Shown here: one piece after another, positions 12,436 through 23,558 of the stretch
Layout of the letters: each line of letters begins with the position of its first letter
How positions within the stretch are numbered: the first letter of the stretch is position 1
DNA from: Clarkia xantiana subsp. parviflora
Taxonomy: Eukaryota > Streptophyta > Magnoliopsida > Myrtales > Onagraceae
Direction: 5' to 3'
DNA: 64,000 nt
Assembly: GCA_036873135.1 (NCBI GenBank)
Contig: JAPTYO010000011.1
Span: 11,561,747 to 11,625,746 of the forward strand
Position numbers and translations under genes: made by a program
Notes under the pieces: generated by a model
Told to the model about the DNA's origin: nothing
Database searches by the model: none
What the model saw: the letters and a program-made list of their open reading frames with translations, nothing else

Positions 12436-13272
12436 TGTTGGGATCAAAATGACGTAGCCTTGGAACTTTGAGTAGTGGACTTCTAGATCTCGCCGGGAGC
12501 TATCTCACTCAGGTATCATTCTTGGTCACATGGACACTTAGTTTCCTTTGGTGGCTTTGCGCTAGGCGAGGACCTGAAAAAAGGTGGGGATGGCCCCTGA
12601 TTCCACTCTGAAGCTTAAGTCAGTAATGGACATCGAGAGAATAATATAGAGTAATAGATCCTAGAGATTAAATAATGAAAGTGAGCCCCTATTTATAGGG
12701 AAAATGTTACCGACTTTGTGGGGCGGTTACCCTCTGGGGAGGGTTTTGTCCAGAGTCGGCCTAAGTAGGTGACAAGCAGGTCGCCAGCTCATCCTTCCTT
12801 AGTCAAGAAGGTTTCTTCCTTCAACAGTGGAAGCAGGTCGCCACCTGTACCTTTCCTTGGGAGGAAGGTTTACTTCTGGTACGGTGGAAGCATCGCCACA
12901 TGTACCTTTCCTTAGGAGGAAGGTTTACTTCTGGGGCGGTGGAAGCAGGTCGCCACCTGTACCTTTCCTTAGGAGGAAGGTTTACTTCTGGAGCGGTGGA
13001 AGCAGGTCACCACTTGTACCTTTCCTTAGGAGGAAGGTTTACTTCTGAGAGAGATTTTAATAGTCGACTCGACTTACTCTTTAAAATAGAGGTCTGGTAG
13101 CTTGGTCGCTTCTATCTTTAATAATCATGTTCTGAAAGTCGACTTCCTCAAAAGATGATAGTCGACCTTTTACCTTTGTTTCACCGTTCCAAACAAGGTT
13201 GGTCGTCGATTCGTCAGTCTCGCCAATAAACGTACTTGGCTCTAGTCTGTGTTGTTTAATCGTAACCCAACA
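12436..13272 (-). repeat. 3' LTR of the pol-less gypsy element (837 bp)
   Basis: It begins TGTTGGGATCAA and ends ACCCAACA on the + strand. It contains four units of a roughly 57-bp tandem repeat (12830-13050), which create spurious short ORFs. The LTR is followed at 13273 by CTTGCCCCCGAG, the mirror of a polypurine tract, as expected for a minus-strand element. Confidence 0.9.
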
Positions 13273-13811
13273 CTTGCCCCCGAGACTTAAGTCATCAGCT
13301 TCATTTATGAAGAGGAGGTCTTGATTCGAGTATAATTCTTGAACATGTTCGAGCGAGATTCCGTCGATAGGCTAAAAGAGGATACCTTTAGTCGATGCGA
13401 GATGCTGGTCCCTATGGCTTTCCTGACCGTTTGTCTGGGAGAAGCTGGAGAGTCACTTTAAGAGATCATTTGACAGGTGTACGGCAACGAATATATTGCC
13501 ATTAGATAAACAATGAATGATCGTCCTCGGGAAAGCTTCCTCGGGAAGTTACCTCCCTCTTGGGAGGTTTTGGGGTATAAATACTGCCCCCCCCCCCCCT
13601 TTCTTCTATTTCTTCATTTTCCCCGTTGATTTGGATGGATTTCTAGGAAGGAGATTATTTTTTGAATAACCAGTATTATGGCTGGTCATCCTCCCTCAGG
13701 TATTCTGGCAGTATTTTCTTTTCGAGGTTGCCACCTTACTCATTTGATGCGGATTTTGTCCTTTTTTGTTCAGATTTTATCCAGGCGATTCTCCGTAATC
13801 ATCGCCAGGTC

Positions 13812-14905
13812 ATGGCGCGAGCTTCTTCTGCCCCCTCCTCTAAGGAGGCCAATATTAGAGCGTCTATCGATACTCCTATCGACGTTGAGGTCATTCCTTC
13901 AGTTGCAAAGTCACCTCCAAGACGGTCTTCGAATGAAGGTGAGATGAAGAATACCTCTTGTCAATCCAACCAGGATAAGGGTACTTGGCGGAAAGGAAGG
14001 CGAGGTGGGGATTCATCTTCTTCGTCAACCGATCCATCCCCACCTCGTGATGAGGCACCACCACCTTGTGTCAAGTCATCAACTCGCCTACCTCCTCAAA
14101 CTGGAGCGTCTACTCGACTGTTCCCTTTTCATGCTGAGGCGTCTTCTAGTGATCCTCCAAATTATGGAGGTCCTCCTTTTACCTGGGACATGATGTTTAG
14201 CCAATCTGTTAATTTTTCAAATGATTGGAATCCTCTTCACTTTTTGCAGGGGTATTGTCTTAAAGAAGGGCACTCGATCGCCAATCCAGATTTGGCTCTT
14301 CATTTATTGAATGCTTCCATCCCTCCTCAGGATCGTCGTCGTCTGTCGACGAATTTAGAAGATGTAGAAAAGGCTACTCGCCTTTTTCTTCTGAGACAGG
14401 CTAAAGTAAGCGTGACTTTCTTGGCGTGCTTATTGAAACTCTTTTATTTGTATTGGTTTGACATTCCTCTTATTTCTTCCCATAGGCTTCCCGAGATTCC
14501 CTCCAATTTTCTCGCTTGGTGATTAACCTTCTCAAGGAGTCACAGGCAACCCAGGAAAGTAAGATTTCAGCGTCTCCTGAAATCGTAGAAGAAGTTCAAG
14601 ATCTTCAGGAGGAGAACGCCAAATTGAGAGAGGATCTTCGACTAGCAAACGAAACTTCTTCCTCCCTGCGCCGAGATCTCCGAAAGTGCGAAGATTCTCT
14701 GCAGAGCACTATTTCCTTGATGAAAGAGAATCACCATTTGTTGGAGAGGAAGAAGAAGGAGAAGGACAACAAAGTGAGTTCTGATTTTGAATCAGATGTC
14801 GTCGTAGCCGCTTCAGACTTGCTTTTTCCTTCTTTGAAGGAGATCATAGCCAATCCGAGAGCATATCAGCCCGACTTCCCCTTTTCTCAAGTTCCTCTTC
14901 TTTAG
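13812..14905 (+). CDS. Antisense ORF (aORF) of the pol-less gypsy element, two exons
   Basis: This gene lies between the 3' LTR and the tandem array, on the strand opposite gag. The open frame extends upstream to 13662, but the ATG at 13812 (MARASSAP) is a better start. Exon 1 runs to 14405, a GT...AG intron of 80 bp spans 14406-14485 in phase 0, and exon 2 runs 14486-14905. The protein has a Ser/Pro-rich, low-complexity N-terminal part and a C-terminal coiled coil (about 14580-14760: heptads of E, L, K and R). The arrangement and coiled coil match the antisense ORFs of Tat-lineage gypsy elements (PF04195-like proteins). The conserved N-terminal globular block of that family is missing here, so the protein is probably truncated. 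A TATA-like GTATAAATAC lies at about 13574-13583. Function unknown. Confidence 0.6.
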
Positions 14906-15112
14906 AAATTTTAGGAAATTCCTATTTATAGGATGCTTTCTCCGGGGTGATCCCTTATGTAATAGATCTCTTTTTGTAATAAAAGTCTTATTACTCGCTA
15001 GTTTTCATAATCATATAACGTGCCTAAACTTCTTTGACGCTTTGATCGAGTAATGTTAATCGTTAACATTTCGTAAACGTCGATTTATACCTTTAATCAA
15101 ATTGTCGTCGTA

Positions 15113-17170
15113 CCTAGGTTAATGCCATTTTGGGTACATGAGGTCGACAATTGATTCGTAGACCTTTAATTCTTTGATCGAGTTGTCGCCGTACCTAGGC
15201 TTTATTGCCATTTTGGGCACATAAGGTCGACAATCGATTTGTAGACCACTTCTTCGATCGAATTGTCGTCGTACCTAGGCTTTATAGCCATTTTGGGCAC
15301 ATAAGGTCGACAATTGATTTGTAGACCGCTTCTTCGATCGAATTGTCGCCGTACCTAGGCTTTATTGCCATTTTGGGCACATAAGGTCGACAATCGATTT
15401 GTATACCACTTTCTTCGATCGAGTTGTCGCCGTACCTACGCTTTATTGCCATTTTGGGCACATAAGGTCGACAATCGATTTGTTAGACCACTTCTTCGAT
15501 CGAATTGTCGTCGTACCAAGGCTTTATTGCCATTTTGGGCACATAAGGTCGACAATCGATTTGTTAGACCACTTCTTTGATCGAATTGTCGTCGTACCTA
15601 GGTTTTATTGCCATTTTGGGCACATAAGGTCGACAATCGATTTGTAGACCGCTTCTTCGATCGAATTGTCACCGTACCTAGGCTTTATTGCCATTTTGGG
15701 CACATAAGGTCGACAATCGATTTGTAGACCGCTTCTTCGATCAAATTGTCGCCGTACCTAGGCATTATTTCCATTTTGGGCACATAAGGTCGACAGTCGA
15801 TTTGTAGACCACTTCTTCGATCGAATTGTTGTCGTACCTAGGCTTTATTACAATTTTGGGCACATAAGGTCGACAATCGATTTGTAGACCGCTTCTTCGA
15901 TCGAATTGTCGCCGTACCTAGGCTTTATTGCCATTTTGGGCACATAAGGTTGACAATCGATTTGTAAACCGCTTCTTTGATCGAATTGTCGCCGTAACTA
16001 GGCTTTATTTCCATTTTGGGCACATAAGGTCGACAATCGATTTGTAGACCGCTTATTCGATCGAATTGTCGCCGTACCTAGGCTTTATTGCCATTTTGGG
16101 CACATAAGGTCGACAATCGATTTGTTAGACCACTTCTTCGATCGAATTGTCGTTGTACCTAGGATTTATTGCCATTTTGGGCACATATGGTCCAATCGAT
16201 TTGTAGACCGCTTCTTCGATCGAATTGTCGCCGTACCTAGGCTTTATTGCCATTTTGGGCACATAAGGTCGACAATCAATTTGTAGACCGCTTCTTCGAT
16301 CGAATTGTCGTCGTACCTAGGCTCTATTGCCATTTTTGACACATAAGGTCGACAATCGATTTGTTAGACCGCTTCTTCGATCGAATTGTCGCCGTACCTA
16401 GGCTTTATTGCCATTTTGAGCACAAATGGTCGACAATCGATTTGTAGACCACTTCTTCGATCGAATTGTCGCCGTACCTAGGATTTATTGCCATTTTGGG
16501 CACATAAGGTCGACAATCGATTTGTAGACCGCTTCTTCGATTGAATTGTCGATGTACCTAGGCTTTATTGCCATTTTGGGCACATAAGGTCAACAATCGA
16601 TTTGTAGACCACTTTCTTCGATCGAGTTGTCGTCGTACCTACGCTTTATTGCCATTTTGGGCACATAAGGTCGACAATCGATTTGTTAGACCACTTCTTC
16701 GATCGAATTGTCGCCGTACCTAGGCTTTATTGCCATTTTGGGCACATAAGGTCGACAATCGATTTGTTAGACCACTTCTTCGATCGAATTGTCGTCGTAC
16801 CTAGGGTTTATCTCCATTTTGGGTACATAAGGTCGACGATCGATTTGTTGACCGCTTCTTCGATTGAATTGTCGTCGTACCTAGGATTTATTTCCATTTT
16901 GGGCACATAAGGTCGACAATTAATTTGTAGACCGCTTCTTCGATCGAATTGTCGCCGTACCTAGGCTTTATTGCCATTTTGGGCACATAAGGTCGACAGT
17001 CGATTTGTAGACCACTTCTTCGATCGAATTGTTGCCGTACCTAGGCTTTATTGCAATTTTGGGCACATAAGGTCGACAATCGATTTGTAGACCGCTTCTT
17101 CGATCGAATTGTCTCCGTACCTAGGCTTTATTGCCATTTTGGGCACATAAGGTCGACAATCGATTTGTAG
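15113..17170. repeat. Tandem array of an 80-bp unit, about 25 copies
   Basis: Each unit holds ACCTAGGCTTTATTGCC, a CCATTTTGGGCACATAAGG stretch, GTCGACAATCGATTTG, and TTCGATCGAATTGTCG. Neighbouring copies start 80 or 81 bases apart, and variants include single-base changes and an extra T in TTGTTAGACC. The array occupies about a third of the internal region of the host element and sits where pol or the 3' untranslated region would be. Short ORFs across it are repeat translations, not genes. Confidence 0.95.
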
Positions 17171-17347
17171 GTATTTTTTATGATGGTAATACCAGAACGA
17201 GTTTTTGTAAAGAAAAAGGGATCTCGAGGGATCATTTTTATTCATCGTTTCCTGGATATTACATCAAAAAGAGAAACATTAGCCATAATAAGAAAGTGTC
17301 TACTTCTGGAGTTATGACTTCTTTGAGCGTCTTGTAGACGTATTGTA
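17171..17347. other. Junction between protease end and satellite array
   Basis: Only about 180 bp separate the protease stop from the first array unit. This is where pol should start. A Tat-type pol is about 3.3 kb, so a large deletion is implied. No fragment of RT or integrase is visible. Confidence 0.6.
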
Positions 17348-19433
17348 TCAGTGCCGCGCCATAGCTTGATCTCCTCGAACCTCGCCAATTCCCTTTGGTG
17401 TCGAGAACTTCATTACTTGATGCGCCATTGATGGGATAATTCGGTGGGGATTGAGAGTGGTTCTACTGATAATGGCGTTGTACGATGAGGCGGCATCGAC
17501 TACTACGAAAAGTATATCCACCTGCAAAATTTGCTCCCCTTCTCCCAAGGTGGTGGTCAGTCGGATAGCTCCCATAGGGTAGATAGTTTCTCCTGCGAAA
17601 CCTATTAGATGGAAGTTGACTTTCTTCAGATCTCTTCTCGTCAATCCCAACTGCAGGAATGCTTGATAGAAGAGTATGTCTGTTGAAATTCCGCTGTCGA
17701 TAAGAATCCTTTTAACCATGTATGTGGATATAAGGAGGGTGACTACCAGGGCGTCTTCATGCGGCTGATCCACCTTCAAAAGATCGTCAGCAGTGAAGCT
17801 AATGGTTTCGAGTTCAGGCTCCCGAGGTCTTTTTCCCGTTACTGCTACCGTGGATATCTGGGCCGCATATACTTCTCTTGCTGAACCTGTTCCTCCTCCT
17901 GATGCGAATCCTCTCGAGATGACATTCATTGTTCCCGTTCGGATAGGAGTGAGAAGGCCAAGAGGAGGGGATCGAGAATTTCCCCTCGGGCTGCGGCTTC
18001 GCTTCTTTGGGGTATTGGGAGGCTTCTCGACAAACTTCAGTAGTTTACCTATTTGAATGAGGGTCTCGATATCTTGCGTTAATAGGGTGCACTCATTCGT
18101 GTCGTGCCCCCTTGTTTGGTGGTATCGACAAAAAGCGTTTATCTGGTGGCCCATCATGTTTTTTCTCGCCGGAGGCGGGTTGTTCAAGCGAAGTTTCTCC
18201 ATTTCCTTATGTATCACGGTCACGTTATGTGTGAGAGGAGTATACCTTACGGGATAAGGATTAGGATTAGGATCTTTCCTTGTACCCAAATGGTTCCTTT
18301 GTCGAGAAGTTCCTTCTCGCCTTTCTCCCCTTTTGGATGGTTGAGATGCGGAACCTTCTTCGACTTTGGTCGGTAAGATTTGCCTCTTTTCTTCCATAGG
18401 TGACTTCTCGTGCGATCTCTCCAAGTCGATGTACTTCTTAACTTTGATGGCGAGAGCGTCGATCTTTCGTACTGGTTTCATCACCATGCTATCTTTCAAG
18501 GCTTGAATTTGTACCCTGAGACCCCTCCAGAAGATCCTGATCAACTCGCCATCAGTGGCATCTTCACTCAGCTGCTGAAGTATCTTATGGTATCTAGTAT
18601 AATAATTGGCTAAGGTTTCATCAGGACCTTGCTCAATTTTATCCAGAAAATCCATACTTTTGAGGCGTTGTCTTTGGCCTATGTGACCCTCTATAAACTT
18701 GGCCTTCAACTCTTCCCATGAATCAATCGAGTTATCTGGAAGACCATAGGACCAGGTAGACGCCTCTTCCTTCAGAGTTGTGGGGAAGAACGCCGCGTAG
18801 TGGTCCGGTGTTACCCCTCTTCCTAGGAGGGAAGAGTTATGGGCGTTGATATGGCGAACTGGGTCTCCCTCGCCTGTGTAGTCCTCGATATTCCTCGCAA
18901 AGACTTGCGGAGGGACTCGAGTATTGAATAACCTCTTGGAGAAAGGGTGAGAAGTGTGGTCGCGAACGATAAGTAGATCACTCGATCCTCTTCTTTTCTT
19001 CTCCAGTAATTCTTCTACCTGTCCTATAGTGAATAGGACAGGGCTTTTGCTCGCCATTTCGCCCTCTGGCGTTTTGGGGGCCCTTCTCCGGGAGATCCTT
19101 TTCCAAGATCTTCACACGGGAAGCCACCTCTTCCTTTTGGGAGACTTCTCGAGTAGGTTCCTTTTTGTCAGGAACCATTCCTGCCTGGGCTTGTTTCCAG
19201 AAGGCTATGAAGGCCGCGATTATCTCCTGAGGGACAGCCTGAGGGACGTTTCTCGCCTCTTCCATATTTGGTAGTGACTTGGAATGGCTGAGATTCTCTT
19301 CGCCACCAGTACCATTAGCTTGGGGCACTGGTGGGTCTTCTTTTGGTGTGGGTCTTGAGGTGGTGGGACTTGCTTGAGTGTTTCCCATCTCCTCAACCAC
19401 AGGGTTTGGCATCTTGTTCTTCTCGTAGGCCAT
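17348..19433 (-). pseudogene. Gypsy gag-protease, one frameshift near the N-terminus
   Basis: The long frame (19057-17348, 569 codons) carries a Retrotrans_gag core at about residues 58-195, a CRYH...GHDTNEC zinc-binding-like motif at 310-323, an Arg/Ser-rich stretch, and a retropepsin domain with ILIDSG at 451-456. The N-terminal part lies in another frame: ATG at 19433, hydrophilic Pro/Glu-rich region, running to 18978. The two frames overlap, and the switch falls at a run of five G on + (19076-19080). The protein ends after the protease with no continuation into reverse transcriptase. In a complete element, gag-protease would feed directly into pol, as at 31128-36735. Confidence 0.8.
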
Positions 19434-19450
19434 GACTTTTTGATCTGGTT

Positions 19451-19466
19451 CCAACAGACGGCGCCA
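19451..19466 (-). promoter_or_regulatory. Primer-binding site of the pol-less gypsy element
   Basis: On the minus strand, TGGCGCCGTCTGTTGG begins two bases after the LTR end. The first nine bases would pair with a tRNA ending ACGGCGCCA. As I recall, plant tRNA-Asp ends this way, but the tRNA identity is not settled by sequence alone. Confidence 0.75.
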
Positions 19467-19468
19467 AA

Positions 19469-20252
19469 TGTTGGGATCAAAATGACGTGGCCTTGGAACT
19501 TCGAGTAGTTGACTTCTAGATCTCGCCGGGAGCTAGCTCACTCAGGTATCTTTCTTGGTCGCGTGGACACTTAGTTTCCTTTGGTGACTTTGTGCTAGGT
19601 GAGGACATGAAAAGAGGTGGGGATGGCCCCTGATTCCACTCCGAAGCTTAAGTCAGTAATGGATATCGAAAGAATAATATAGAGTAATTGATAGATCCTA
19701 GAGCTTAAATAATGAAGGTGAGCCCTTATTTATAGGAAAATGTTACCGACTTTGTGGGGCGGTTACCCTCTGGGGAGTGTTTTGTCCAGAGTCGGCATAA
19801 GTAGGTGACAAGCAGGTCGCCAGCTCATCCTTCCTTAGTCAAGAAGGTTTCTTCCTTCAACAGTGGAAGTAGGTCGCCACCTGTACCTTTCCTTAGTAGG
19901 AAGGTTTACTTCTGGTGCGGTGGAAGCAGGTCGCCACCTGTACCTTTCCTTAGGAAGAAGGTTTACTTCTGGGGCGGTGGAAGCAGGTCGCCACCTGTAC
20001 ATTTCCTTAGGAGGAAGGTTTACTTCTGAGAGAGCTTTTAATAGTCGATTCGACTTACTCTTTAAATAGAGGTCTGGTAGCTTGGACGCTTCTATCTTTA
20101 TTAATCATGTTCTGAAAGTCGACTTCCTCAAAAGATGATAGTCAACCTTTTACCTTTGTTTCACCGTTCCATACAAGGTTGGTCGTCGATTCGTCAATCT
20201 CGCCAATAAACGTACTTGGCTCTAGTCTGTGTCGTTTAATCGTAACCCAACA
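19469..20252 (-). repeat. 5' LTR of the pol-less gypsy element (784 bp)
   Basis: It has the same ends as 12436-13272 but only three units of the 57-bp repeat (19865-20030), which explains most of the 53-bp length difference. TATA-like sequence on the minus strand lies near 19730. Confidence 0.9.
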
Positions 20253-20257
20253 CTCTA

Positions 20258-21917
20258 TTTATTCATCATGATTCACACCATCAAGATTGCGAGGAATATC
20301 GAATCGCACTAATTCAACCAATTCATGCTAACACATCGATGATTATGCAAAAATCAGGGAGACAATAAAATTTTGAGAAAGAATTGCATACATCAAATAT
20401 CTATTAAGATAGAATCCGACAAATAATGATTCCTCAGTCATCTAAAACCAACCGACCACCAGTAAACCAATGGAAGATGGCTGTGAAAGATTTCACATTA
20501 TCGTCGTCTTCTATCCAATAGATCAGTCTTTTAAAACTGTTTTAATCGCAAATTACCGGAACGGGGATTTTAAAACAAGCATACCCGATCTTGCTTTTCC
20601 CAATTCCCTTTTTATTTTGGAAAAATATTCCGATGAATTCACTCATGCATATATAATTCTACCATCCACGTAAATTATCATACGCTAGTAACATTCATCA
20701 TACAAACCACACTCATGCTTACGCGTCATGCGTCTAATGTTCCGAGGAACTCATGCTTGCATATATAATTATACTTCCAAGTAAATTATCAAATGCGGCT
20801 ACATCCTCAACATTCTAGCATACGTGTCAAACATGAAACATTCACATCCATCATACACATTTGACGACTGATTTTCGATTTTAAAATAATTTTAAACATT
20901 AGGGGCTGATTTGCAATTCATGCTTATATTCAATCACGCAACATTCTAGACATGAATCCTAGGCATTTCCAACCATCACAGCATGTCTATCCTAGTGCGC
21001 ATTCCATATATTTAACCAGAGCTCCGCCCCCAATATGCAATATCCAGCTAGCTTGACTCAGTCAAGACAACATTTCTAATCATGCATAAATATATATTGA
21101 ATAATAAACAGTTGCAATTCAGCCCACTAATTAATCCAGTCCAAAAAATATGTACATCCGAGATCCAGCTAGCTTGACATAGTCAAGACAACAACTCTAA
21201 TAAATATATGCGATAAAAGTAAACAATTTCAATTCAACCCCCTAACTAATCCAATCCCGAAATCATGCATTTCCGAGATCCATCTCTATAATCGAAACAA
21301 CGCATTAAGTTTTAAACCTAAGTGCACTGTGTAAACTAATTAAAGTTCAAAAACATTTGGATTTTAAAAGTTGATCATCCTATTTTATTAATTGACTTGA
21401 ATTCGATTTTGAAAATCTGGTTCGGTTCAGTCAATTTTGAATTAATCTGGTTCGGTCTGGTTCAGGAAAAATACAGTTCGGTTCGGTCCGGTTTTTGAAT
21501 AAAATCTGGTTCGTTCCGAAATGGTTCAGTAAAATAGGAATTTGGTTCTGTTCAACACCAAAACCGGTTCGGTTAGGTCAATTTATTACCCCGGTTCAAC
21601 CCAACCCGGCAAGGTCGAACCAATTAAGAAAACCTGGTTTGGTTTTATCTTATCCGGTTTAGCAAACTGGACCCGCCCAATAAACACATAGTGTTGGGCC
21701 GAAATAATCGTGTGGGCTAAATAGAGTTTTAAAGTCCACTAAAAGCTTAACATAGCCTCTTAGAATTATTAACTCTATAAAATAATTTCCAATATTGCAA
21801 ATATATATATATATATATTTCGGCATTAATAAATAAACATATATATATTTATTGTCAAATCTATCTATAAGACAAAATCAATCAACAATATATATATATA
21901 TATGTAAATTTCGGCAC

Positions 21918-21953
<36 letters not shown>

Positions 21954-22527
21954 TATTGTCAATATCTTTAATAGGGAAACAAATATACTGACAATATATT
22001 TTCTTAATCTTTTAGGTAACTAAATCTATCAATAATATCTTAATCCCTATCTTTTATCTATATATATTGATAGTGATATATTCTCATATATTTAATGTGA
22101 ACCTATCCATATATTTCCAATTATAGATATATTGTTATCTTTAATAAAAATTAAAATATGGTAAACAATATCCTAAGGGATTTCGGCTGAAACATGTATC
22201 TTGGTGCCTAAGAAATTAAAAATATTTACCTTGTTAATTCTCCTAGAGTTCGGCCGAAACACTAAATTGGAAACAAGTGGTCAAATTTCAAGATAAATTT
22301 TAATTAGATCTACAATGCAATGTTTGATTTTGATAAAAGTCATTTTTTTTTTCTTGAAGATCATGAACATCAAATTTTACTTAAAACATCATGAAAATTT
22401 CGGCCTTTACAATTATAAAAATTGGAAATTTTAAATTCTTAATTTAAAAATTTCGGCCAACCATGTCTAAAATCAAGAACACTAATTTATCAAAATCAAG
22501 AACTTCTAACACAGGCTCTAATACCAC
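20258..22527 (-). other. Leader and gag start of copia copy 4
   Basis: This is the reverse-strand counterpart of 6075-7960, including the ACCGGTT-rich stretch (21415-21660) and several long AT microsatellites (21800-21960). The primer site reads CTAATACCAC on + just left of 22528. No intact gene is present. Confidence 0.65.
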
Positions 22528-23121
22528 TGTTGGAATACGGGGTTGATTACTACGGAAACATAAAACAATGTACATGCTAGTAATCATAATTACGCGGAAG
22601 ATGTGCACATACCTTAAACCTCTCTGTAGTCCCAATGATCTTGCTGAGGAAGTTTACGATCCACCAGACTGACCCGTAGAGGTTCTTGTTAGATAAGCCC
22701 TATGTGGTATTAGCTCCACAGCAAAGCTTATGATCGATTCTTTGCAGGGACGGATCTCCGGAGTGTTTTGCTCGAAGCAAATTGGCACACCCTAGGTAGC
22801 AAGTAAGGTTCGGCCGAATATGTGTAGAAGGGGGGAAGAGTTTTTCTCTCAAATCACCACTTAGGAAGAATTGTGAATTACTCCAAATAAAACCCTAACA
22901 CCCCTTATTTATAGGAGGAGCAAAGTGGACAAAATCCACTTTGCCCCATGCATATTTCGGCCGGCCTATATGTGTTAGAGAGGCCCAATTTTGGGCCTCT
23001 CATGTCAATTGGGATTTGGGTCAAGCCAAATTTCCCTAATGTGACATTAACCCAATTTCTTAGGTTACCTATACATATTAATGGGCTACCAATTACGGCG
23101 CTCAGTCACCATATGCTAACA
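22528..23121 (-). repeat. 5' LTR of copia copy 4 (594 bp)
   Basis: On the minus strand it begins TGTTAGCATATGGTGA (base 23121) and ends ...CCAACA next to the primer site. The TATA box is TTATTTATAGG on + near 22905-22915. The palindrome AAAGTGGA...TCCACTTT is kept. Confidence 0.85.
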
Positions 23122-23558
23122 CATGTTGTGATGGTTGTCAATGCCAGAATTCATGTCTAGAAGTACGCATGTTTGATTTATAGCATGAATTGCAAGTCGG
23201 CCCCAAATGTTTTAAAATCAAAAATTTGTCGCCAAATAAAAAGAAATCCCTCATCGTTATTACTAGAAGTTTCGGCCGAACCCTTCCTATGCCCTAAGAG
23301 GTGCCAAATTGCTCCAAGCAATTAGTCCGGAGATCCATCCCTGCTAAATAATCGACAAGAGGCTTTGTTGTGGAGACCAATCCCCGTATCCCTTAACCAG
23401 AATTCTTACGGGAACCGTCCGGCGGATCGAGAACTCCCCTAGAAGATCTTGGGTCTACGGAAAGCATTGTAGGTATGTGCATTTATTCCGATGCGTAAAT
23501 CGTTTACATAGCATGTACCTTATTTGTTTCCGTAGTATTTATCCCCTATAATCCAACA
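23122..23558 (+). mobile_element. Chimeric copia fragment: leader piece joined to the 3' part of an LTR
   Basis: 23122-23243 matches leader sequence of the family (compare 7310-7440). From about 23244 the sequence is the last ~315 bp of an LTR, ending ATCCAACA at 23558. It abuts the outer end of the inverted LTR at 23121. Confidence 0.7.

Larger units (their letters stand above)
12436..20252 (-). mobile_element. Ty3/gypsy Tat-like element lacking pol (gag-protease, antisense ORF, satellite array)
   Basis: Two LTRs with TGTTGG...CCAACA ends are flanked by a perfect 5-bp target duplication CTCTA (12431-12435 and 20253-20257). The right LTR is the 5' LTR because the primer site lies on its left and gag reads leftward. 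Internal order, reading leftward: primer site, gag-protease (19433-17348), 80-bp tandem array (17170-15113), then an ORF of opposite sense (13812-14905). No reverse transcriptase, RNase H or integrase is present between gag-protease and the array, so the element would depend on a partner for copying. By hand, the first ~285 aligned LTR bases differ at about 18 positions, so the insertion is not recent. Confidence 0.9.
10064..23121 (-). mobile_element. Copia copy 4, inverted: right arm of the giant inverted repeat, split by a gypsy insertion
   Basis: Read from the right, it has the 5' LTR (23121-22528), primer site, leader (22527 to about 20330), gag region, and pol down to about 10070. The gypsy element 12436-20252 interrupts it with a clean 5-bp duplication. 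The segment 10070-10478 matches, inverted, the start of the window (1-290, the region before the RT domain). This copy therefore extends about 400 bp deeper into pol than copy 3. It has no RT domain and no 3' LTR, and all frames are broken. Confidence 0.8.

Noticed and set aside
12827..13100. Short ORFs with repeated GGRFTSG motifs (also at 19805-20069)
   Set aside because: They are translations of the 57-bp tandem repeat in the LTRs, open in more than one frame, with no start context or domain.
15113..17170. CRISPR-like array of regular repeats
   Set aside because: The 80-bp units are contiguous with no unique spacers, they lie inside a plant LTR element, and the genome is eukaryotic.
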